Positions 1 to 4,722 of a stretch of 6,077 nucleotides of DNA are shown piece after piece. The notes below the pieces were generated by a model. The model was not told where the DNA came from. It saw nothing but the letters and a program-made list of their open reading frames with translations, and did no database searches. Both the position numbers and the translations under genes were made by a program. Position 1 is the stretch's first letter; every line of letters starts with the position of its first letter. Source of the stretch: CAZPLZ01 sp964587525 (GTDB taxonomy: Bacteria > Oederibacteriota > CAKKQC01); the NCBI GenBank assembly GCA_964587525.1, contig CAZPLZ010000188.1:1-6077 (forward strand), in the 5' to 3' direction.

Positions 1-1727
1 GGCAGGCTGCCAAGGACCCTGAATCCTATGCTGCATATTACGAAGAGTATGTGACGGCTGCTCTTTCCCGTCCTTACATGATCGGATACAACAAGTGTCA
101 GTACCAAGACGAGCAGGCTACGGGCATGCTCAAGCAGGGACTTCTACAGCGGGATGAAGAGCCTTATCCAACTGTAGAGGGGATAAGAGCAGCCAATATC
201 AAGGCCTTGGAATACGCCTATTCAGGCACTGAACCGGAAAACATGGGGCCTGATCCCGATGCATTTCGTATCACCGCACCTGCAGAAGGGGATGAGTTCC
301 CTTCCAATACAGATATTACGATTTCCGCGACAGCGAATTTGGCGAAGATGAAAGGCGCGCATGTGGCGTTCTATTACATGGATGAGAAATGGAAGTTGAT
401 TGGCTTTGATAAGACAGCACCCTTCAGTGCTACCTGGAAGAATGCGCCTATCGGGGATTGGACCATTTATGTTGCTGTGCATGCAGCCGACTGGAAACTC
501 TTGGATAAAGCCTGGATAGATATCACCGTGGGAGACCCGGCATCGCTAGACATTGATGAGGAACCGTTGAAGGTCACCGAACCGGAAGCAGAAATGGATC
601 TGGACATCTATGGTGGCTGCAAGGCTATTAGAGGGAAGAAGACAGGATTCTTTCACCTTGAAGTTATCGAAGGGCGCAGCTATCTATTAACCCCTGAAGG
701 AAATGCGTTCCGCGCATTGGGGATAAATCATTACGAAGCGGTAAAGCCAAGCATTCCAGAGGGAGATGATCCTAAGCTGCATTATGATAAGGTATGCCAG
801 AATTTGAAAAGGTGGGGGTTCAATTCTGGCGGCTACCATACTCCTCAACCGTTATTGCGGTCTGTCCCTCACACATCAGCTATTGACGGTATTGTAAATA
901 TCGCCCATTGGATGCCCCGCGGCCGTTTTGCCTATGAAGATGTATTCAGTCCTGACTACCTTTCAAGGTTGAAGGAGCATATACGAAGCAGGATAGAAGC
1001 CCGGGCGGATAACCCATGGCTGGTCGGGTATTTTTGGACGCCCTATCCCCTTTGGGAGCGCAAACGAGAATCAACTGATGATGATCCTTTGAACGGGAAG
1101 GATTGGATAGCATTCTTCAAGGAACTGCCCCCGGGATCTCCGGGAGGAAAGATCTGGGCTGAATGGCAGGAAGATAACCCGCGTGAGAAAGAGACGATGT
1201 TCCTGGCTGTTGTTGCGAGGCAGTTATACTCAAAGACCTATGAATTCATCCGAGCTTATGACAAAAACCATCTCATCTTTGGCGACCGCTACTGTGACCA
1301 GGACATGCCGGAGCATGTAGTGCGCGAAGCCTTGCCCTTTATTGACGCTCTTGCCATACATCCGTGGATAAAGAGATTCGACCGGGATTATTTCGACAGG
1401 ATCTATAACAAGTACGGCAAACCTATATATATGGCTGACCATGGCATTGCTTTGAAAACGAAAGAATTCCCAAAGACAGAGCAGGGAGCCCAGCCGTCGC
1501 CGAAAGCCTATAGCGATCAGTACATAAGTTGGGTGACTTCAGCTTTGTCTTACCCCCATATGATCGGCTACAACAAGTGCCAGTATTGGAGCGTTACTGT
1601 TCCGGGGAATCCAGAGATATTGAAACAAGGGTTGCTTAAGCTTGATGGCACTCCCTATGAGGAAATCATCCCTGCCATCATTAATGGCAACCGCAAGGCA
1701 CTAAGAGCAGCCTATTCAACCAGATAG
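1..1727 (+). CDS. Agarase-like (GH50-like, GH-A clan) tandem-domain glycoside hydrolase, 5'-truncated by window edge
   Basis: The reading frame is open from base 3 to the TAG at 1725-1727, giving 574 visible residues. The true start lies left of the window, and the in-frame GTG at 51 is not a credible start because homologous sequence continues upstream of it. Three parts can be read. Bases 3 to about 235 hold the C-terminal tail of one catalytic module (RPYMIGYNKCQY, then LKQGLLQRDEEPYP). Bases about 255-535 hold a beta-rich bacterial Ig-like domain (ITAPAEGDEFPSNTDITIS, DKTAPFSATW). Bases about 600-1724 hold a complete second module that opens with FFHLEVIEGRSYLLTPEGNA and ALGINH, as in GH50-type beta-agarases, includes NPWLVGYFW and GKPIYMADHG, and ends with the same YNKCQY...LKQGLL tail. 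Role inferred: cleavage of agar or a related galactan, probably secreted. The usual catalytic Glu motifs are not evident at the expected spots, so substrate and even activity are uncertain. Family-level call is fair; exact GH family is not certain. Confidence 0.8.
   Translation, partial: QAAKDPESYAAYYEEYVTAALSRPYMIGYNKCQYQDEQATGMLKQGLLQRDEEPYPTVEGIRAANIKALEYAYSGTEPENMGPDPDAFRITAPAEGDEFPSNTDITISATANLAKMKGAHVAFYYMDEKWKLIGFDKTAPFSATWKNAPIGDWTIYVAVHAADWKLLDKAWIDITVGDPASLDIDEEPLKVTEPEAEMDLDIYGGCKAIRGKKTGFFHLEVIEGRSYLLTPEGNAFRALGINHYEAVKPSIPEGDDPKLHYDKVCQNLKRWGFNSGGYHTPQPLLRSVPHTSAIDGIVNIAHWMPRGRFAYEDVFSPDYLSRLKEHIRSRIEARADNPWLVGYFWTPYPLWERKRESTDDDPLNGKDWIAFFKELPPGSPGGKIWAEWQEDNPREKETMFLAVVARQLYSKTYEFIRAYDKNHLIFGDRYCDQDMPEHVVREALPFIDALAIHPWIKRFDRDYFDRIYNKYGKPIYMADHGIALKTKEFPKTEQGAQPSPKAYSDQYISWVTSALSYPHMIGYNKCQYWSVTVPGNPEILKQGLLKLDGTPYEEIIPAIINGNRKALRAAYSTR
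39..233 (+). repeat. First copy of duplicated C-terminal catalytic-module segment
   Basis: The encoded segment YYEEYVTAALSRPYMIGYNK followed by CQY, LKQGLLQRDEEPYP and NIKALEYAYS aligns with the end of the same protein at 1509-1724 (YSDQYISWVTSALSYPHMIG, then YNKCQY, LKQGLLKLDGTPYEE, NRKALRAAYS). The best-conserved DNA is at 78-104 and 1560-1586, differing only at synonymous third positions. It marks the end of a first catalytic module whose body lies outside the window. Confidence 0.85.
1509..1724 (+). repeat. Second copy of duplicated C-terminal catalytic-module segment
   Basis: Partner of the segment at 39-233, read in the same frame of the same gene. The shared protein signature is MIGYNKCQY followed by LKQGLL and a TPY-like turn. 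The protein ends right after this segment, with no extra carbohydrate-binding or anchoring domain, so the architecture in view is module, Ig-like domain, module. Confidence 0.85.
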
Positions 1728-1884
1728 TTGAAGAGGGGACGTAGCCAAACCGGACATACCTCAAGAGCGTGGTGAGCTAGGTTCGAATTTTAGCTCCGCA
1801 GGCCTTCGACAACACTCATGCCCTACTACTAGCTGAAGACTGCGCTCGTTGTCATGCGCCCGCTTCCGGTAGGCGCGCGGTGCG
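1728..1884. other. Convergent intergenic gap between the two hydrolase genes
   Basis: Between the two stop codons there are only weak structures: an 8-bp stem with two G-T pairs (1774-1781 with 1789-1796) closing a 7-base TTCGAAT loop, and a 5-bp GCGCC/GGCGC stem (1856-1860 with 1872-1876). Neither is followed by a clear T-run on either strand, so no intrinsic terminator can be called with confidence. No short coding region is convincing here. Confidence 0.5.
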
Positions 1885-2814
1885 TCAAGGATTGCCTACG
1901 GGTTTGTAGACGCGGATCCAATCCACTTTGAAGGTGTGGTCGCCTTGGTTCTTGAATTCCTCATCGGTTGGCGTCAGACCAGACTCCGATCGCCAGGTCT
2001 GGTCTTCAGCGTTGATAATGATGTTCATCGCTTTGCTGAGCCCGCTCCCCTCGGTGAAGCGTTTGGGGTCAATGATGTCCTTACCTGAGGCGATTCGGGC
2101 AAGGTTCCCGTCGACGTAAAACTCCAGGTGCCATGGGTTGCGCCAGTAGACGCCGATGCGGTGGTAATCCTCCCGCCAGACGGTCCCGTCGTGATACCAG
2201 GTACCCGGATCGGTAGGCTGGTAGTCCTGGAACGGGTCGCGAATAAAAACGTGGTGGCTCAGGTGCAGTCGTTCGGCGAACCAACTTTGATCCTTGCCGA
2301 CTTTCGCGGACCAGCTGGCACCATAGGCCTCAAGCACGTCAATCTCCTGAGTGTCATCGGGGCTGAGCAGCCACACGTCGGAGGAGAGTGTGGAGTTGCT
2401 GATCTTCGCCCGGGCTTCGATGTAGATGGGGTGAATCACCGTCTTCTTCGACGTGATGCACCCCAGGTAAATCTTGTCGGATCCGGGAACGCGGCTGGCA
2501 GTGATGTGTAGTTTGCCGTCCGCCACATGTACATGGCTGCGGTTCCAGACGGATAGTCCGGGACCCGTCCAGGCATTGTGGTAGAAGTCCGTCCATTTCT
2601 TGGCGAACTCCCACCCCTTGTTCTTGGCTGGAGCATCATAGTTGAAGTCGTCGGCGACATCTTCCTGCAGCTGCCAGACCTTGCTCCTTCCGGCATCCAC
2701 GGGAACGGGAAAGTTATCCCAATCGTGGGCCCAAATCGTTGAGGCAAAGCCGATAGCAAACAATGCAAGCAGTGATTTCTCTATCAGCGCTAGCTTTAGT
2801 TGGTATACAGTCAT
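1885..2814 (-). CDS. Secreted GH16 beta-agarase
   Basis: Encodes 309 residues. Endo-beta-agarases of glycoside hydrolase family 16 cut beta-1,4 bonds of agarose with retention, outside the cell. An N-terminal signal peptide is visible: charged start to residue 13, hydrophobic core 14-25, likely cut after the Ala of TIWA near residue 29. The catalytic beta-bulge motif is E157-I-D159-V-L-E162 within DVWLLSPDDTQEIDVLEAYG, so nucleophile and acid/base Glu are both intact. Agarase-type segments surround it: DDFNYDAP, WTDFYHNAWTGPGLSVWNR, HLSHHVFIRDPFQDYQPTD, WHLEFYVDG, NIIINAEDQTWR and the closing VDWIRVYKP. This matches the single catalytic domain of marine agarases with no CBM6 or other module, so it is complete but minimal. 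It is convergent with the agarase-like gene at 1-1727. ATG at 2814 is the only good start; an AGGAG lies 15 bases upstream, further than usual. Subfamily 16 (agarase) is the expected class; a porphyranase or carrageenase is less likely from these motifs. Confidence 0.95.
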   Translation of the reverse strand: MTVYQLKLALIEKSLLALFAIGFASTIWAHDWDNFPVPVDAGRSKVWQLQEDVADDFNYDAPAKNKGWEFAKKWTDFYHNAWTGPGLSVWNRSHVHVADGKLHITASRVPGSDKIYLGCITSKKTVIHPIYIEARAKISNSTLSSDVWLLSPDDTQEIDVLEAYGASWSAKVGKDQSWFAERLHLSHHVFIRDPFQDYQPTDPGTWYHDGTVWREDYHRIGVYWRNPWHLEFYVDGNLARIASGKDIIDPKRFTEGSGLSKAMNIIINAEDQTWRSESGLTPTDEEFKNQGDHTFKVDWIRVYKPVGNP

Positions 2815-2829
2815 ATTTTTCTCGATTAT

Positions 2830-2834
2830 CTCCT
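2830..2834 (-). promoter_or_regulatory. Candidate ribosome binding site of the GH16 agarase
   Basis: Reading the minus strand, AGGAG at 2834-2830 precedes the ATG by 15 bases. That is longer than the usual 5-9, and no alternative ATG, GTG or TTG lies closer in frame. The site may therefore be weak, or spacing may be flexible in this organism. Confidence 0.4.
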
Positions 2835-2867
2835 GGCTGTTGCAGGAAGAGGGTGTGATAGCAGACG

Positions 2868-2888
2868 CGGAGGACCTGTAGTCCTCCG
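2868..2888. repeat. Perfect 8-bp inverted repeat at the edge of B1
   Basis: CGGAGGAC (2868-2875), loop CTGTA, GTCCTCCG (2881-2888). It sits 54 bases upstream of the agarase ATG on the minus strand and at the outer edge of repeat B1. The equivalent site in B2 (3118-3135) keeps CGGAGGA and GTCCT but has lost perfect pairing. It could be a terminus of a repeat element or an RNA hairpin; there is no T-run to make it a terminator. Confidence 0.7.
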
Positions 2889-2985
2889 TCCCTGACCCCC
2901 TCGGCGTTTCTCCCGTACGTGCCTGCTTAACTTCTGGAAACTAGTACTTCAACTCGACCCGGGGTTTGTGCCCTCCCGGTGCCCC
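2868..2985. repeat. Repeat B, copy 1
   Basis: Aligns without gaps to 3118-3235 at a constant offset of 250 bases. By hand count 77 of 118 positions match, with an identical core GTTTCTCCCGTACGT (2906-2920 and 3156-3170) and CTTCTGGAA (2931-2939 and 3181-3189). The copy begins with a perfect hairpin (2868-2888). No open frame explains the conservation. The strand of function is unknown. Confidence 0.75.
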
Positions 2986-3022
2986 AGAGGGCTCCGGAGA
3001 CCCCCGGAAGTGTACGAAAGAC

Positions 3023-3102
3023 CCGTCCCCGCCGTCCTCCTGTCCCCCTTGAGGAGTGGGGTCCGTGCCGATTCACGTCCCGAGGGATCACAGAGGGATC
3101 AC
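3023..3102. repeat. Repeat A, copy 1
   Basis: Matches 4049-4126. The first 55 bases (3023-3077) align ungapped with 50 identities by hand count, including a 21-base identical run at 3032-3052 (4058-4078) and a 12-base run TGCCGATTCACG. The last 13 bases (3090-3102) are again identical after a 2-base indel. Within this copy GAGGGATCAC occurs twice in tandem (3082-3091 and 3093-3102). Repeat B2 begins 15 bases further on. Confidence 0.85.
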
Positions 3103-3117
3103 TGATGAGATGAGCTC

Positions 3118-3235
3118 CGGAGGATTTTGAGTCCTGTGTACGTGAACCCCTGGCTGTTTCTCCCGTACGTACCCGTCGTGCTTCTGGAACCTGGGGCTCT
3201 GGGCTGATCTAGGTTCGGCGCCCTTCTGGTGTCCT
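3118..3235. repeat. Repeat B, copy 2
   Basis: Second copy of repeat B, ungapped relative to 2868-2985. It lies 76 bases upstream of the membrane protein start, so it may include that gene's promoter region. No clear sigma-70 promoter is evident within it. Confidence 0.75.
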
Positions 3236-3302
3236 TTCCGACGGGGGTAGAGTAGGGGGATGAGAGTGCTGGGAGGCTTGAGGCGATTCGGTCTGGGCGT
3301 CG

Positions 3303-3309
3303 AGGGGAG
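3303..3309 (+). promoter_or_regulatory. Ribosome binding site for the GTG start at 3312
   Basis: AGGGGAG at 3303-3309 lies immediately upstream of GTG 3312. An in-frame TGA at 3279-3281 and no other start codon between them make GTG 3312 the first possible start. The alternative ATG at 3345 is preceded by AGAGG/AGGG at a longer distance (about 11 bases). Confidence 0.5.
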
Positions 3310-3311
3310 AC

Positions 3312-4001
3312 GTGGCACTGACAAGAGGTAGGGTTCGTTTAGACATGGGCGTGCTGAGGTGGGTCTTCTTGGCCCTCTACTCGGCAGTGCTTGTCGGTCT
3401 TTTTGGGCTTGCGCATGCGGACTTGCTTCCTGGGTGGGATTGGCTCGATCCCTTTGAAGAGCTTGAGGGAAAGCTATTCCTAACCATCTTCATATTGTTC
3501 GTTACGGTAATTTCTCAATTGGTCTTTGTGTGTGCATCGGGCTCACTTGATATTTGTCGACCGGTGGGACGTCCGAGGATCATACTGCCTGCCGTCATGG
3601 CAGCGGTCCTGATGTCTTGTCTAGTTGTTGGATTGGTGTTGGCGCTCGAGGAGCTAATCGGAGGTATGGCTGCGATAACCGACAACGATATGGTACTTCT
3701 GTCGTTCATGGGTGTGATGTGGGTGGTATGGACCGTGTTGTTCGTGTGGAGGTACTCGTCGAGTACTCGCTATATCGCCTTGCGCAACCTAACAAGAGTG
3801 ATGCTGGTGGGAAGCCTTTTCGAACTGATGGTAACGTTTCCATCGCACATGTGGGTGACAAGGCGGGGTGGATGCTTTCTCGGGATCGGCACTGGTGTCG
3901 GAGTGTCTGCGGGGCTGATGGTGATGCTCTGGGCGTTTGGGCCTGCAATGCTGTTGCTGTTTCTTAGGGGCGGGCGGGGCCGAAAGCTACAAGGAGGGTA
4001 G
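3312..4001 (+). CDS. Polytopic membrane protein of unknown function
   Basis: Encodes 229 residues from a GTG start. I do not assign a function. Hydrophobic segments lie at about residues 13-34, 54-77, 90-114, 127-147 and 189-218, with a less hydrophobic stretch at 162-181, so five or six membrane passes are likely, in the inner membrane. The C-terminal part is the most distinctive: RNLTRVMLVGSLFELMVTFP, then SHMWVTRRGGC and GIGTGVGVS...FGPAMLLLFLRG, followed by a short basic tail. From memory, small membrane proteins with an ELxVxxPSHxxVxRRxxC...FGPxxxxLF pattern occur in planctomycete and verrucomicrobial genomes without assigned role; this is recollection, not a search. The gene lies alone between repeats B2 and A2, transcribed away from the agarase and toward the regulator. 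Alternative start: ATG 3345, which would drop an 11-residue basic N-terminus. Confidence 0.75.
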   Translation: MALTRGRVRLDMGVLRWVFLALYSAVLVGLFGLAHADLLPGWDWLDPFEELEGKLFLTIFILFVTVISQLVFVCASGSLDICRPVGRPRIILPAVMAAVLMSCLVVGLVLALEELIGGMAAITDNDMVLLSFMGVMWVVWTVLFVWRYSSSTRYIALRNLTRVMLVGSLFELMVTFPSHMWVTRRGGCFLGIGTGVGVSAGLMVMLWAFGPAMLLLFLRGGRGRKLQGG

Positions 4002-4048
4002 CTACAGGGTGTGGGTAGTGCAGCAGCACCCCTAGAAGGCTGAGAGTA

Positions 4049-4126
4049 CCGTCCCCACCGTCCTCCTGTCCCCCTTGACGAGTGTGGTTCTTGCCGATTC
4101 ACGCCTAGAGATTACAGAGGGATCAC
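4049..4126. repeat. Repeat A, copy 2
   Basis: Direct repeat of 3023-3102, starting 47 bases after the stop codon of the membrane protein gene. The CCTCCTGTCCCCCTTGA part is unchanged, while the tandem GAGGGATCAC of copy 1 is degenerate here (AGAGATTAC then GAGGGATCAC). It ends just before the promoter region of the marR-type gene. Confidence 0.85.
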
Positions 4127-4141
4127 GACGTGCGGCACACG

Positions 4142-4170
4142 TTCGCATCACATGTGGATAAAAATATACT
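4142..4170 (+). promoter_or_regulatory. Candidate sigma-70 promoter P1 for marR-tolC
   Basis: TTCGCA (4142-4147) and TATACT (4165-4170) are separated by 17 bases in a locally A+T-rich stretch. The -10 matches five of six consensus positions and the -35 four of six. Predicted start of transcription is near 4177, giving a leader of roughly 48 bases. Confidence 0.45.
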
Positions 4171-4179
4171 TAAGTACTT
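4167..4179. promoter_or_regulatory. Overlapping palindromes, candidate MarR operator
   Basis: TACTTAAGTA (4167-4176) is a perfect 10-base palindrome and AAGTACTT (4172-4179) a perfect 8-base one. They overlap the -10 of candidate promoter P1 and the first bases of the -35 of P2. MarR proteins commonly repress their own operon by binding palindromes in such positions, so this is the best operator candidate; the assignment is inferred. Confidence 0.45.
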
Positions 4180-4206
4180 GACAGTTTAGGCCAAAAGTAT
4201 TAAAGT
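4178..4206 (+). promoter_or_regulatory. Candidate sigma-70 promoter P2 for marR-tolC
   Basis: A perfect TTGACA (4178-4183) is followed after 17 bases by TAAAGT (4201-4206), which matches four of six -10 positions. Transcription from here would begin only about 12 bases before the ATG, leaving a very short leader that still contains the GAGGG at 4215-4219. Confidence 0.4.
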
Positions 4207-4224
4207 GCGCTAGCGAGGGTAAGG

Positions 4225-4722
4225 ATGAAACGAAAGGTTCTGAGCAAGGAAATCGAGAGGCGCTTTGAGTACTTCGAGAAACATATCCCGCAGTTTGACC
4301 CAGTTTCTCAAGGGCTATTTCTGGCGTTTCTGAAGACCGGAGTAAGGTTTAGAGGGTTGCTCGAGCGGCGCCTGAGGAGCTATGGTCTCACCGGTCAAGC
4401 GTTCAGATTACTTATTTTGCTGGAAACTCTTCCCGAGAAGAGCCTCCCCATGAACCACATCAGCCAAAGGCTCTGGGTGACCCAGGCCAATGTGACTGGG
4501 CTTGTGGACACCCTCGAAAAGAAGCGCTTGGTGGCCCGGAGGCACGCTCCGCATGATCGAAGGGTCATCCCCGTGGCTCTGACCCCGGCGGGAAGGCAGA
4601 AGATACGATCCATTCTCCCCCGGCATTTCCGGTTCGTTCGAAATCTCTTCAGCCAGTTTGGGGCATCTGAAAAAGAAGAATTCGTGCGCCTGCTGGAAAA
4701 ATTTTCAGAGGGCCTGACGTGA
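4225..4722 (+). CDS. MarR-family transcriptional regulator
   Basis: Encodes 165 residues, a typical MarR length. These proteins are dimeric winged-helix DNA-binding factors that usually repress and are released by small, often phenolic, ligands. Here residues 53-72 form the start of the DNA-binding domain (YGLTGQAFRLLILLETLPEK). Residues 78-105 cover the helix-turn-helix with the recognition helix (ISQRLWVTQANVTGLVDTLE, then KKRLVARR). Residues 106-120 form the wing with the family D-R-R signature (HAPHDRRVIPVALTPAGR). N- and C-terminal helices would make the dimer interface. No cysteine is present, so OhrR-type thiol sensing is excluded. The start is supported by GAGGG at 4215-4219, five bases before ATG. 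The stop codon overlaps the next gene by four bases (GTGA), so the pair is almost certainly co-transcribed, in the style of emrR-type regulators of efflux operons. Autoregulation through the palindromes at 4167-4179 is likely but inferred. Confidence 0.93.
   Translation: MKRKVLSKEIERRFEYFEKHIPQFDPVSQGLFLAFLKTGVRFRGLLERRLRSYGLTGQAFRLLILLETLPEKSLPMNHISQRLWVTQANVTGLVDTLEKKRLVARRHAPHDRRVIPVALTPAGRQKIRSILPRHFRFVRNLFSQFGASEKEEFVRLLEKFSEGLT
4707..4712 (+). promoter_or_regulatory. Ribosome binding site deciding the GTG start of the efflux channel gene
   Basis: AGAGGG lies six bases before GTG 4719, inside the end of the marR-type gene, and favours that start with translational coupling. A second AGAGGG (4732-4737) precedes the in-frame ATG 4740 by only two bases, which is too close to be efficient. 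Confidence 0.55.

Larger units (their letters stand above)
2815..3311. other. Repeat-rich non-coding region upstream of the membrane protein gene
   Basis: About 500 bases with no credible gene. It contains, in order, the leader of the minus-strand agarase, repeat B1 (2868-2985), a 37-base spacer, repeat A1 (3023-3102), repeat B2 (3118-3235), and a short G-rich leader of the next gene. Open frames here on either strand lack recognisable protein character. Confidence 0.7.
3117..4126. mobile_element. Putative repeat-bounded gene cassette (B2-gene-A2)
   Basis: The membrane protein gene is bounded by one B repeat and one A repeat, and the same B and A repeats occur immediately to the left without a gene (2868-3102). 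This suggests a duplicated unit in which one copy lost its gene, or one copy gained it. No transposase, recombinase or terminal inverted repeats are visible, so mobility is only a hypothesis; an old tandem duplication of a gene with its flanks explains the pattern equally well. Confidence 0.4.
4002..4224. other. Intergenic region between membrane protein and marR-type gene
   Basis: It holds a 47-base spacer, repeat A2 (4049-4126), an ACGTG/CACGT short inverted repeat near 4128-4142, a CACATGTG palindrome near 4149-4156, and the two candidate promoters with overlapping palindromes. No intrinsic terminator with a T-run is visible for the membrane protein gene. Confidence 0.6.

Noticed and set aside
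1808..1853. GACAAC/GTTGTC inverted repeat in the convergent gap
   Set aside because: Six bases separated by 34 is expected by chance and shows no supporting structure.
1856..1876. GCGCC/GGCGC stem as terminator of the agarase gene
   Set aside because: Only five base pairs with an 11-base loop and no T-run on either strand.
2081..2768. Long alternative frames on both strands over the GH16 agarase gene
   Set aside because: They overlap a gene with an intact family signature, and their translations are low-complexity or arginine/proline-rich.
3032..3056. CTCCT/AGGAG hairpin in repeat A1 as a conserved terminator
   Set aside because: The AGGAG arm is changed to ACGAG in A2, so the pairing is not conserved, and no T-run follows.
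3260..3331. Possible 23-residue leader peptide (ATG 3260 to TAG 3331) overlapping the membrane protein start
   Set aside because: The G-run upstream touches the ATG, leaving no spacer for a ribosome binding site, and the peptide is arginine- and glycine-rich without recognisable character.
3554..4102. Alternative frames on both strands over the membrane protein gene
   Set aside because: The frame at 3312-4001 has coherent membrane segments and a ribosome binding site; the others have neither.
2868..4126. CRISPR array
   Set aside because: Repeats are too long, too few and unevenly spaced, and no cas genes are present.
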